The notes under the pieces: generated by a model
Seen by the model: the letters and a program-made list of their open reading frames with translations, nothing else
Told to the model about the DNA's origin: nothing
Databases searched by the model: none
Position numbers and translations under genes: made by a program
Origin: Eopsaltria australis
Lineage: Eukaryota > Chordata > Aves > Passeriformes > Petroicidae
Direction of reading: 5' to 3'
Assembly: GCA_034509425.1 (NCBI GenBank)
Contig: JAVTVJ010001741.1
Span: 1-64,000, forward strand
DNA: 64,000 nt
Part shown: in pieces, positions 1 to 10,191 of the stretch
Layout: every line of letters begins with the position of its first letter
How positions within the stretch are numbered: the stretch's first letter is position 1

Positions 1-490
1 CTGGATGGAGTCCGGCCTGGTCCTTGCCTGGCCCGGCTCTCTCTCTCGTGTAGCTGACACACCGGCTGAGCTGGATCTGCTGAAAATTCCAATCATTTCC
101 TCCCCCATGCCTGCCCGGCTGCAGCGGCACAGCTGCCATAAAACCTCCCTTCCCCCCCCCATCCCTCCTTTGGAAGGAGGTGGGGGGGGCCTTACCAGCA
201 AGAGAAGCAGGAGCTGCTCCTCTCCACACAGCAGCAGCAGGTCCAAAGAGGAAGAGCTTCAGAGAGTCTCTGCTTATATATGGTTTTTTCCTCAAAGGCG
301 GTTCAACTTTTTAATTGGTTCACTTACATATCAATCCTTAAAACTACCTGATTATTGGCTCTCTCTCGCAGGAAGGAAGTTGTATTCCTTCCTGCAGCAC
401 AGATCACTTCCTAGATTTTGACCCCTCTGGCCTAACCTAGGACACTGTCCTTTGCTGCTATAATAAGACCTGTTAACCTGGAAGGCATAG
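1..490 (-). repeat. LTR-like segment with minus-strand promoter elements, cut by window edge
   Basis: On the minus strand this stretch has two CCAAT boxes (plus-strand attggt/attggc near 315 and 353) followed by a TATA box (plus cttatatatgg, 273-283), and then a GC-richer leader rich in cag repeats. That spacing is typical of a retroviral LTR U3/R or a compact promoter. No coding exon is recognisable. The left end lies outside the window and the right end is uncertain. It could instead be a host promoter reading leftward. The call is inference from promoter motifs only. Confidence 0.3.
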
Positions 491-1673
491 TGGAAGACCC
501 AGAAGATTATTGGCTCACTGACTTCCTGTTGTGATTTTTAACATGTACTTCCTTCCTCCTCTTGTAGCTGCAGTTGTTCAAGAACCATTAGGTTCCTTAT
601 TATTCAATAATTGTGGCATATTGTTTTTCCTCACTTGTTTTTGTAATTATAATTGTTATCATTTGTCTTACTTTGTACCTGGCAGCTGCAGACATTGGTT
701 TCAAGCACTTGTTTTGGCTTCAATTCTATTGGAAGACTACTGCTGAAAACGTGCACTCTAAAGAAACTGATTTTATGTAGGATTATAGAAAAATCAGAAA
801 CAGGATTAATGTCTAACTCACAATTCTCATTTCAGGACTCCCGGAAATTACTGGTGTGCTTGCAGGGAATACTTACCCCTGAAAATTACGTATAAATAAA
901 ATTCAGTTGTAAGAGTTGCACTGGATGCAAGTGCATTTAAGTAAAAGTATATTTACCAACATACCTGTGTTACTGGCAACACAGGAATCCTTACTGGTAT
1001 TGATCATCCATCAAAGCATTAGGGAAAAAAAAGGAAGATGTTCTTTAAATTTGGAATTGCATGTGAGTATTCATCCACATAGCGATGCTATTGATATAAA
1101 GTACCATAATAAGATTATCCCAGAAAATTTCATAGTAAAACCTGTTCAATTATCCAAAAACAATCAGTGATTGCAAACTTTCTGAGATTCAAATAATGCA
1201 CATTATAGAGGACAAGAGTTATAGTCTGACATTTAAGGTAACACTAAGAGAGATTTACATGCAGCTCAGCACATGCTGCATATTACTCTGTCAGTGTTTT
1301 TATTCTGCTGTTTGAGTACTAAGGGAGAAACATTAAGGGATTTAATCCCCATAGTCATTATAAAGATATGTATCTTTTACACAAAAGCATCTAATTAAAA
1401 GGAACAAACGGAAAAGACCTTTGGATAACACACCCACTTTTATACAAATTCTAATGACTTTAAGTTCTTTGGCACAGTAATTGTCACTCTCGGCTTCTAA
1501 TCCAGATGGTTATTTGTTTTAAAGTGCTGGTTTTGAATTATGCAGTTTTCTTTCACATGTGTTTCCCTTCAGGCATCAGTAATAAGAGAGAAGTTCTCTT
1601 ATTTATCCTTCAGTACAAATACAATCTCTAGACTGAAGAAGGAAAAATCTCAAATATCTATCAGCGTCAATAG
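491..1673. other. Intergenic sequence, nothing recognised
   Basis: AT-rich unique-looking DNA upstream of POC1B. Only short chance reading frames occur, with no splice-site pattern or repeat family that I recognise. Confidence 0.5.
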
Positions 1674-1902
1674 CCCACTCATCATTTTTGTAGCCCTCCT
1701 CTGGAACACATCCATGTTCTCCTTATGTTGGGTGTCCTAGAGTTGGGCACAGCACTCTAAGAGAGGTCTCACGAGAGCAGAGCAGAGGGGGAGAGTCGCC
1801 CCGCTTGATCCAGTGGTCAAGTTACTTTTGATGCAGCGCAGGATATGTTTGGCTTTCTGGGCTGGGAGTGCACATTGCTGGGTGATGTCCAGATTCTCAC
1901 CC
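1674..1902 (-). repeat. CR1 LINE fragment, truncated by ERV insertion
   Basis: The plus strand reads as the complement of the avian CR1 3' region: a phrase like gaggtctcacgagagcagag followed by gctttctgggctggg and cacattgctgggtgatgt. The same family segment occurs in the CR1 at 42078. The match stops exactly where the ERV-L LTR begins (tgttatg at 1903), so the ERV appears to have inserted into, or recombined with, an older CR1. The remainder of the CR1 is not found on the far side of the provirus. Confidence 0.75.
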
Positions 1903-2600
1903 TGTTATGAATGGATGTGGGAGTTAAATATCAGTCCTTGCCTTCTGCCCAGGCCTTGGCAGTAGGTAGTAACTTATTGAGGCGGCCAGCACCCCAAAAC
2001 CCACTCTTGTGTATAAGTTCTTTTAATGATGACTGATTCTGTCTATTACAGAATGAATCATTTATTAATAGATGGGGAAACTAAGAGATATAAGACTTAA
2101 AAGCAAACCAATACTACACAGGAATAAAACAAAAAGAAAGACTACTAGTAGTTTAATATACAGTGCATGAGAATGGTACCTTTTTCAGTTACAGCTAGCG
2201 AAGAAATAGCATAAGCTTAGGATTCAATGTATCTTACCATCCAATTTGTTGGTGCAGCACATCGACATCCTTTCCCTCAATCCCTGGAGAAGTAACCACG
2301 AAGCCTGCATCCAGACTTCGGGGAGAAGCTTCAAACACTTTAGGGTGTGAGAGACTTCTGCTCCAGTGTTAGCTCGTGTATCTTTTATAGTGTAAAACCA
2401 TGACTCTCTAGTCAGTAATTTTTCTTTTATCTCTCCTTCCATCAGCTCTGCAGACTAAGATGTTAATTCTTAGCTGAGGCTTGAGCCCTCTGGCACGAGA
2501 TGACCCCTGCTGGGCCTTCCTGCCCTTGGGTTATCTCTTTATGCGCCTGTTATCTGTGACACACAGGAGGAAGAGGTAGTGGGGTAAACGTCCTGCCACA
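1903..2600 (-). repeat. 3' LTR of minus-strand ERV-L provirus
   Basis: About 698 bp bounded by TG and CA (plus tgttatg at 1903, ccaca ending 2600). The first 53 bp match the inner end of the provirus's 5' LTR stub at 6696. A minus-strand AATAAA lies near 2070. A purine-rich strip on the minus strand just inside the LTR (2601-2615) fits a polypurine tract. The outer edge abuts a CR1 fragment. Confidence 0.65.
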
Positions 2601-3255
2601 ATCCACCCTGTGACTTAGAGTCACTGGTTTTATCTCATGGAGTGATAGTGCAGGTATCTCTTTTTGACGTCTAGTTGTAAACTCAGCACTATATTCATTT
2701 CTGCCACACGGGGGCAGTGCAGGAGCCGTTTGTGAGGTTTCATAGGGAAACTTGCTTTGTTTTAGAGCAATGCCAAACTTGCACAGAGGCAAGGGTGTCA
2801 CTGTATAGAGTTTTAGGACAGGGAGACTGGAAAATTAGTCTTTAAGTCTTGAGATAGGATAGTAGTTTCTGTATTGGTGTGTTTGCTCTTTGTGCTTTTA
2901 ATAGTCTAGATATACTTGTAACCACTAGATGTTTTCAGAGGTCTGATATAATCTATTTACCAGGTTGACCAGAGTGTCTTTACACATCTTCTTGGTTATT
3001 GGCCAGCCTCTACTTTGTGTTGTAAAAATAAGGTACAATTATTTATCAAATTGATATCAGTGTTGTGGATTAATTTGTAGCTAATCCACTTGGTTCTTAC
3101 AATAGGCTTGTAACATTTGGGGTTTTTCTATGAGTTTCAACTCAACCTATATGGATTTGTCGAGACTGAGCCTGCAATAACAACCACTTCCAATCTTCTT
3201 TCTGGCAAACTGTTTTCCCATTTACTTGTCAATCTAATGTTTCTCACTGACACAG
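2601..3255 (-). pseudogene. ERV-L pol 3' remnant (integrase mostly missing)
   Basis: Only about 650 bp separate the RNase H region from the 3' LTR, far too short for an integrase plus any envelope. No HHCC zinc-binding motif or D,D-35-E pattern could be read. A short open frame on the minus strand (2550-2801) is unrecognised and partly overlaps the LTR. Most of integrase is inferred to be deleted. Confidence 0.45.
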
Positions 3256-4990
3256 TCACTGTGTAGCACCAGCCCATACAGTATATGAATCCACATATAC
3301 TGTTTCGGCATTTTCTTTTACTGTCAGTAACACAGTTTTCAACTCTCCTACCTGTGCACTTTCTAGCCCTTCTTCTATCACTTCCACTCCTGTTTTAATG
3401 TTCAGAGCCACTGCCCTGTACTTCCAGTTACCATTAACACATTTAGCTGAGGCATCAGTAAACCAAACACTTTTTACTTTGGAATTCTCAGTAAAGGCAG
3501 GAGTACCCAATATAGGACTGCGTTTATATGGTTGTTGCAAAGCTAACATGTCTGGAGTCACAGTTATCTCTGATTTTGTAGGCTTTGTTGGCCTTTCAGT
3601 AACATTTATTTGGTCTGTGATTCCTGAGAGATATGTATACCACTTGTGAACTGTGGGCCTTTGGGGTCTGCCCTCGCAGGGAGAGGGGGGGGGCGTTGCC
3701 CTTTTAATGTTGGCTAGCAAATTGAAAGGTTCTTGAACTGTTACAGGCCACTGCTGTTGTATTTTTTCTACTTGCTTGAGGGCTCTGGTGAGAGATAACA
3801 ATCCCTTTTTCCAATCAGTGTATCTTCTTTCAGTGTCTTTTAATGCTGTGGAACTAAACTCCAGTGGCCATTTGGCCCGTGTGGTCCTTTCTGAAACAAA
3901 TTATAGTAAGTTCCATGTTCAGCAAAACCCCATTTAGCTATTATAGGATTGCTGGGGTGAACTGGTCTGAGTGATTGGTATGTTTTCAATTCTTCTATTA
4001 GTGTTTGTAAAGCTTGTTTGTGGTTATCTAACCACTCCCACTTGTGATGTTTTCTCATTAGTGAGTATAAGGGTCTTGCTATTATAGAAAATCCAGGGAC
4101 ATGATTTCTCCAGTATCCCAGAGTACCCATGATTTGTTGCAGTTCCTTTTTTGTTGTGGGGGTAGATAAAGTATCTAATTTTGTAATTGTTTCATTTGGA
4201 ATTACAGCTTGGCCTGTTGCCCACCAAGTGCCCAAGAATTTAACTTCTTTAGAGGGTCCTTGACACTTAGTTGAGGGTACTTCTATTCCCTCTTCATTCG
4301 GTTTATTCCATATGTCTTGTGCTGTAAGTCTCACTGCGTTTTCTTCTTCCTCCCCTACTAACATATCATCAATGTACTGGTAAAGTTGTACTCCTTCCTA
4401 GATTTTTATTTGTTGAAGGAGTTCTGCTAAAGCACTGTGAGCAATAGTTGCAGAGTGTTTATATCTCTGGGGAAGATGATTAAACGTGTATTGTGTTCCT
4501 TCCCAAGTAAATGCAAATTTGGGTTTATCTTCTTCCTGAATAGGTACCATAAAAAACACGTCCTTTATGTCTAACACTGCCATCCATCCACTTGTGTGCT
4601 GATGCTTGCAGTGTAGCAGTGGGATTGACAATGTTTGGGACAGCTGCAGTCAAAGGCCCTGTGTTTGCGTTAAGTCTCCGGTAATCAACTGTTAAACGCC
4701 AGCTCCCATCTGTTGTTTTGGTTTTTTTTTTGTTTTTTTTTTTTTACTGGCCAGACAGGGGAGTTGTATGCAGAGTGTGTTTTAAATATGATGTCCCTCT
4801 GTTCTAAATTTTTAATTACTTTAGTTATCTCTTGTTTGGCTGCAAGGGGTAGAGGGTATTGTTTGACATTAGTTACAGCAGAGGCAGGTAATATTGGGGC
4901 CATTTTCAGAAGGTTGATTTTTTTATTTTGGGATTTGAAGCAAAGGCAGTGGTATTCATTAACCAATTCTGTTGTAGAGTGAGATACCAC
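3256..4990 (-). pseudogene. ERV-L pol: reverse transcriptase and RNase H, broken
   Basis: Four minus-strand open pieces (4685-4990, 4398-4631, 3840-4364, 3256-3801) give, in order, RT fingers with a 'NSPVWPVKK' block, RT palm ('VLDIKDVFF'), a palm with YIDD catalytic residues (plus 4365-4376), a thumb/connection with 'CQGPSKEVKFLG' and 'TTKKELQ', and an RNase H domain beginning 'WFTDASAK'. The phrase around the thumb and the RNase H start are characteristic of class III (ERV-L, spuma-related) Pol. The frame is broken several times, and an expanded A-run (plus poly-T, about 4719-4744) inserts a lysine-rich stretch in the fingers. The element cannot make a working enzyme. Confidence 0.8.
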
Positions 4991-5608
4991 TAGTATTTGC
5001 CAATCTTTTCATATGTAAATTTTGTCTTTGCAAGCAAGCAGAGTTTGGGGAGTTGAGAGATAGAGAAAACTGATTTGACTTCTCTAGGCAGAAGGAGTTG
5101 AGTTTCTATTGTCTATCTCACTTTAGCAATGTCAATTTGTATCTCTGAAGTTGCTGTTTCACTGTTTGGAACTTGTCAGCTACACACATACACACACAAG
5201 CACACAGGTAATTTCTATGCACACAGATGCACACTAAAAGAAAAGTCAAAGTATTTGAGTGAACTCTGTGGTTACCACAGAAAAATCCAGGAACTTTACC
5301 TCTTACAAAGGGAATTTGGCATTTAGTTGAAGGCAGTCAACATGCAAACTGCTATGTGTAAATGCACCTGGAACACTTGCAGTGGAAAGGTTTTAATTAT
5401 ATCAAAACATTTTAGTAGTATAAGAGATAACACTTTTCATTAGAGTTAGTTTAACTAATTCTAATTTTATTTCTCTTAAAAACTTAAATTTAGGTTTTTG
5501 GCTCCTGTAGGAGTATTTAAAAGAGATTTCAAACTTTGGTGTTAGTTACAAATTTTTAAAGGTTTTCTCTGCTCTCACTAAAGAGATAAGAGGAGTAGTT
5601 AGAAGTTG
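4991..5608 (-). pseudogene. ERV-L gag-pol junction region, decayed
   Basis: This lies between the gag-like frame and RT. Protease should be here, but no D-T/S-G motif is readable and stop codons are dense in all minus-strand frames. It includes a short CA-rich simple repeat near 5185-5205. It is treated as part of the provirus by position. Confidence 0.4.
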
Positions 5609-6673
5609 TTAACATGCAGCAATGTGGGGAAGCTGGTTTGAGGGTGTCCAGCTTAGGGTTTTTTCCCTGCTGTAAGGAAGTGTTAGTTTTGGTTTTTTCT
5701 CTGTGAGAGGAAGGGTTTGAATTGCTGCTTTTCCTCCCCTAACTATCCAAAAGGAAGCTATGGACACTTGAAAGTTGAGGTAGTTGTTATCCATTTCACT
5801 ACTGAACGATTTCAGTACATTTGGAGCTCCTTTCAGTAAGGTAAGAATTGTCTCTGCAGAGTTTGAGGTACTTAGATCTGCAAGTTTCTGTTTTATTTGT
5901 AAACAGCTAGTTTTTGCAGCAGCAGTAGCAGAAGTATTTTTAGCTAACTGCATTGCTTCTCCTGGTCCGTGTGTGTTTATTAAGTCAGAAGGGTTTGGTT
6001 CATGATATAACAGCACACTCACAGCCCAGAATCCAAAACTTTCTATACTATCCCATAATATTTCATTTTTCCCTCTGAAACAAAATCTCCTCAGATGTTT
6101 ATACTTTTCCTGGAGATTTGGTGATGGTAGCGAATTGCAGGGAAATGTGAACGTATTTCTCCTTTGACCACTTTGGGGTCCCTCGAAGACTTCAGCTTTA
6201 ATTAGGGATTTCAATTTAAGTTCTGGAATTCCTCTCTCTTTAAGAGGTAGAGGTTTGGTGTTTTGGTTAGGATATAATTCAACATTTGAATCACCAATTT
6301 CATCAGAGTTTTTCTGAATATCATAATTTTCATCTCCAGGTGATGTTATCAACTCTGGAATTTCTTTAACAGCCACAGAGTCGGGGTTTTTTAGTGATGT
6401 TAATTCCATTTTTTCTTCCAAGGTTTTGGTTATTTCCTTGGATTCTCTCAGCTCTTGTTTTAATTTGTCATGTTCTCTTATCATTTCTTTTTGCCACTCA
6501 TATGCAGCTTTTAAACATGATGCAAGTGCAAGAGCAATTACATTTTCTCCAGTTATGTTCTCCTGGAATTTTTCCCCCTCAAACCAGTTGTGTACTGGAA
6601 GTGGATTAACACTGTGCCTCCATAAATAGTTTGATAAGTCTTTAGTCTGATCGTTTGAATCATATGTCATCAT
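5609..6673 (-). pseudogene. ERV-L gag-like open frame, 354 codons
   Basis: This minus-strand frame starts about 20 bp inside the 5' LTR stub, directly after the primer-binding-site region, which is the expected place for gag. It encodes an N-terminal helical region with a coiled-coil-like stretch (about residues 65-95, E/K-rich) and a C-terminal half with 'FGFWAVSVLLYHEPNPSD'. No zinc knuckle is present; ERV-L Gags commonly lack an obvious one. It is intact over 354 codons although pol is broken. The gag assignment rests on position and partner domains, since Gag diverges too fast for a firm reading by eye. Confidence 0.6.
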
Positions 6674-6694
6674 CCTGCCTCGGCTACGCCAAAA
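6674..6694 (-). other. Probable primer-binding site of ERV-L provirus
   Basis: Immediately inside the 5' LTR stub the minus strand reads TTTTGGCGTAGCCGAGGCAG, with the TGG that matches a tRNA CCA tail. The tRNA species was not determined. Confidence 0.45.
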
Positions 6695-6695
6695 T

Positions 6696-6748
6696 TGTTA
6701 CGAATAGATGTGGGAGTTAAATATCAGTCCTTGCCTCCTGCCCAGGCC
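6696..6748 (-). repeat. Stub of ERV-L 5' LTR
   Basis: 53 bp nearly identical to the outer 53 bp of the 3' LTR at 1903 (three visible differences), after which similarity stops abruptly. The rest of the 5' LTR is missing and a different LTR-like sequence follows. Confidence 0.6.
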
Positions 6749-7176
6749 CAAAGGGGATGGGGGTGGGCAAGATCCTGGGAGGGGATACAAGCAGGCCAGC
6801 TGACCCCAATCAGCCAAAGGGATATTTCATACCATATGATGTCAGCACAGATACATAAAGGAAGGAAGAGAGGAGGAAGGGGGGGCATTCATGAGTCTTC
6901 CATGTTTGCCTTCCTGAAGAACCACTACGAATGCTGAAGCCCTGCTTCCCAGAAAGTGTCCAAACATTGCTGCTGATGGGAAGTAGAGACTGATTGTTTT
7001 TCCCTTTAGCTCTTGCACGTGCAGATCTCTGCTTGTTTCTTTCTCTTTGCTGTAATAAACTGCCATATCTCACCCTGGTAGTCTTTTCCTATATTATTCT
7101 CTCCCCTGTCCCAGTGGGAAAGGGAGTGACAGAGTGACTGAGTGGGGACCTGGTACCTAGCCAGGGTCATCCCACA
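6749..7176 (+). repeat. Truncated LTR of another ERV family
   Basis: In plus orientation there is a CCAAT-type box (ccaatcagcc near 6805), a TATA-like gatacataaagg near 6848, a polyadenylation signal aataaa at 7054-7059 and an end in cccaca at 7176. This is the order of an LTR. The 5' end is fused to the ERV-L LTR stub, so the join is either a recombination or a nested insertion followed by deletion. Confidence 0.5.
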
Positions 7177-9050
7177 TCAAGGAGTTACAATAATCTTAAA
7201 ACAATTCTAAAAATAAAATCTATACATGCTAATGAGGGAATATAATCATCATAAAAACTATTACCTGCCAGCTTTATGACTACAGTCACTATAGCTAATT
7301 ACATGTTTGCAGTAAAGGAATACTTTGCTTCCTATGAGCATTTGGGAGTCCTCAAAGCACTCTCAGGTGAGGAAGGAACAGATGAACTTTGTAAGCCCTA
7401 CAATTTGAGAAACACTTGTCTATCAATTTGTAGAAAGAGCGGTGCCACCCTCCTCTCCAAAATCACAGCCCTTCCTTTGCTTTATGCCAATCACCTGGCA
7501 ATTTACAATCCAGGCATTGTGTGGGAAGGTAGCTTATTGCTAGCATCCCAAAATTAGTAAAGTATACTGAGCTGCTGGAAGCACAGCAGCTCTAAAGAAG
7601 GCAAAAGGAAAAGGATTCAGTAGGACTGGGAATTGCCATTCAGCCCAGTTTCTAAAAAAAGTAACGTCTCTGACCACTGGATCTTAAGGAACTTCCAGAA
7701 CAGATCCAAACCCAAAAACACAAGGTACAAGAAATACTGAAATACCACAGCACACAATTAAAGCAGCAGAGAGGGTACTTTCTCTCTTTCAGGAGATAAG
7801 ACACAGAATAAATTAAGATCACACAAAGTTTGGTACTAGCCCAGAGGAATAGAATCTAAATGTAGTCTCCCTGATGAGACACATCATTCACATCTGATAT
7901 AAACCTGGGAGAAAGAGGATAGTGGGGGAAAAAAAAGGTTGAGAAAGGCTGGAAGACGTTAATAGTGGTGAAGAGGTCAACTAAAGCTTAACTAGTTAAC
8001 TTACTGTTCCTGCAGTGGGTAGAGTGCAGAACATTTAAGTCTTATCATTACCAACTTTTTTTAATGCTACATTTTACTTTGTGATCTAAATCATGGGGAC
8101 TAAGATGAAAGGATGGGGGGGGGGGTGAGCTGTGTAGAAGGAAAAAAAGAAACCCAAACAAAACAAAAAACCAAAACAAAACTCCACCAATAAATCAAAC
8201 TAAAAACGAATAATGGCAAAAAACTATAGTTTGTTGCTAGGTCCAAGTTAAAGTCAATGTGTTTTGTCGCACCATCTATTTTTTTAAAAGGGTTTCATAT
8301 TATAAAGTTAAAATGGCAAATTATCAGCCTACATAACCTAACATAAGGAGTGCTAGTAGATTTTCATGGAAACTGCCTTGTATACTTGTGATAATCCTGC
8401 TTTTTTCACCACTTATAAAACTATTGTTTTAGATGTGCATTTCATGGTTAAACACAATTTATTTGGAACTGTCCTGTAAGCGACAATTCTTATATGTTGG
8501 CCTAATTACTGACCTGATTCTATAGATGTAAAAGTTTAATGTCAGAACAACCAGTAAAAGGCAGGCTGGATTTAAAAAAGAAAGAAAGGGTAATTGCAAT
8601 ATGAGTTCCTTCTTCAGGAACACTTGCATATCGAATGACAGCTTTGCTATCACAGCCCTTCTTTGCTGTCAACCCTGTTTTTACTAGCATAGCTATGGGA
8701 GCAGTACTTTTCCAGCGAGGTTGGTTCCCTCACCTAGCTTTCCATGAAGCTGCATAAACATTCCCAGCACTACTTACACCAACGTTGCAGCGTTGGGGTT
8801 TTCTTAATTTTTGTTTAAGGTGGATGGAGCTTTTTTAGAGCATTAAAGGCCTGTTAAAAGACCACTCTGTATAATACAGACGTGAGTGCCAACTTAGAAA
8901 TCGAGGAAGTCTGACCAAAATAAGAAACAACTGAAGAAAAAAAAAAGACAAGAGGCCAAACTACCTGAGGTAGCTTAATACAAAATCAGTCTGAGATTTT
9001 AAACACAGCTGTCCTGCATGAATTTGTAAGTCACAAAACCGAAGTAACAC
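7177..9050. other. Intergenic sequence upstream of POC1B
   Basis: AT-rich unique-looking DNA containing short homopolymers (for example a G-run near 8117-8126). No exon, RNA gene or repeat family was recognised. Confidence 0.5.
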
Positions 9051-9417
9051 GGTCCAGACCTTCCGCTAGCCGAGCATCCCACCTATGTCTGCAGCTCTGC
9101 CGAACCGTGCCCCCCGCTGAGAGCTCAGCCCCCGGCAATCACTAAGGCGCCGTGTCCCAACCACCGGACAGGCTCGGAGGGTTTAACTTTCCCGTCTTGA
9201 CCAGGGAAGCCGCGCCGCTGCAGCGCCGCCGAGCCGGGGCAGGCGGGGGCGCTGCGGCCTAAAGGGCGATCCGCACTCGGGGTCCGCGGTGCGGCACTGA
9301 CCCGCGCAGCGCGGCCGCGCGTGGGCAGATGGGGAGGCGCGCTCTTGGCGCGGCGCATGAATCCGGGGCTCGGTTGGCTGCGCCGGGTTCTGACGGCCGC
9401 TCCTCCCCGCTCCGCCC

Positions 9418-9432
9418 ATGGCCTCCCCGCTG
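9418..9432 (+). CDS. POC1B: POC1B exon 1 (coding part)
   Basis: POC1B is a WD40-repeat protein of centrioles and basal bodies, needed for centriole stability and cilia; loss in people causes cone-rod dystrophy (established knowledge). Exon 1 supplies only five codons, MASPL, beginning with ATG in a good context (cgcccatgg) and ending at a gtaagg donor. It joins in frame (phase 0) to exon 2. The start is supported because the known vertebrate protein also begins MAS and because exon 2 continues with the expected EDPVL. Further exons are at 9663, 18388, 19341, 30841, 31822, about 32308, 33182 and 38941. The 3' exons encoding the C-terminal coiled coil are not in the window as far as I can see. 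Confidence 0.85.
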
Positions 9433-9662
9433 GTAAGGGCTCGGCGGCGGCCAGGGCGGCTGGCAGGTGAGCCGCGGCCGGCGGATATCGCCCGGCGCCG
9501 AGGGCTGCCCGGCCGCGGCCGCCGCCCCCGCTGTGGAAACGCTCCGGACTCCGGGGCCGGCGGCTCCCGCCGCGCGCGGGGCGTTAGCGGCCCCTGAGGG
9601 GCGGGGGAGGGCGAGCGGGACCGTCCCCGCCCGCAGCCTGACGGTGCGCACCCTCTCCCCAG
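9433..9662 (+). other. POC1B intron 1
   Basis: A 230-bp GC-rich intron with gtaagg donor and ccccag acceptor. It lies wholly inside the CpG island. Confidence 0.8.
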
Positions 9663-9747
9663 GAGGACCCCGTCCTGATCCGGCCTCTCCGCGGCCACAC
9701 GGCGGCACTGACGGGCGTCGCCTTCAACGCGAACGCGGCGGGGCTGG
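9663..9747 (+). CDS. POC1B: POC1B exon 2
   Basis: Follows a ctctccccag acceptor and reads EDPVLIRPLRGHTAALTGVA, the first strand of WD repeat 1 with its GH dipeptide, ending at a gtgaat donor with one base over (phase 1). That base joins the first two of exon 3 to make a valine, which keeps the spacing of the family (LVTCSVDKLLILW). The residues NANAAG replace the usual SPDG-type turn, so blade 1 is somewhat divergent. Confidence 0.85.
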
Positions 9748-10169
9748 GTGAATGCGGGTCCGGACGCCGTTTGCTTTCCGGGCGGGGCGGCCCGCTCCCT
9801 CCTTCCCTCCTCGGAGCCACTGGGCAGGTCCGGAGGCGGAGCGGGCTGAGGAGTCTCTGTCCCTTCCTTAAGCGACAACTTTTTGAGCAAACCACAAGGC
9901 GGGAGGAGGGGTTTGTCCCGCGGAGAGAGAGGAGGAGGAGGAAGTAAGTAAGTGAGGGGAGCGCCGAGGCCGGAGAGGTAGGGGGCTGCTCCGTGCCCCC
10001 GCTGCCGCCCCACTCCCCCGCGGTCCCCCTGGAATCTGCCGGGCCCGTCACGGAGGGCTGGCTGCAAACTCTGCCGGCGGCCCGGGCCCGAGGCTGGGAG
10101 TGCCTGCAGCCCCCTCCGCCCCGGGGCGCGGGGAGAGCCGGCAGGAGTTCACGGATCCTTCTCTGCTAG

Positions 10170-10191
10170 GAGCTGCTTTTAACTACCTACA
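10170..10191 (+). promoter_or_regulatory. GALNT4 5' leader with splice-acceptor-like site
   Basis: A pyrimidine-rich tract ending tctctgctag lies 22 bases before the GALNT4 ATG, so POC1B exons 1-2 could splice onto the GALNT4 exon. In mammals a POC1B-GALNT4 readthrough transcript is known. Reading from the phase left by exon 2 through this acceptor does not enter the GALNT4 frame and soon meets a stop, so such an RNA would have to use the GALNT4 ATG. Confidence 0.5.

Larger units (their letters stand above)
9051..10169 (+). promoter_or_regulatory. CpG-island promoter of POC1B and GALNT4
   Basis: GC and CpG content rise sharply from about 9050 and fall again after about 10170, against an AT-rich background. 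The island covers POC1B exons 1 and 2 and ends just before the GALNT4 ATG. No TATA box was seen, as usual for such housekeeping-type promoters. Long open frames on both strands here (for example minus 9183-10067) are by-products of high GC. Confidence 0.8.

Noticed and set aside
9183..10067. Long minus-strand open frame (294 codons) opposite POC1B exons 1-2
   Set aside because: Composition is that of a CpG island (R, P, G, A rich) with overlapping open frames on both strands; no domain or start context supports a gene.
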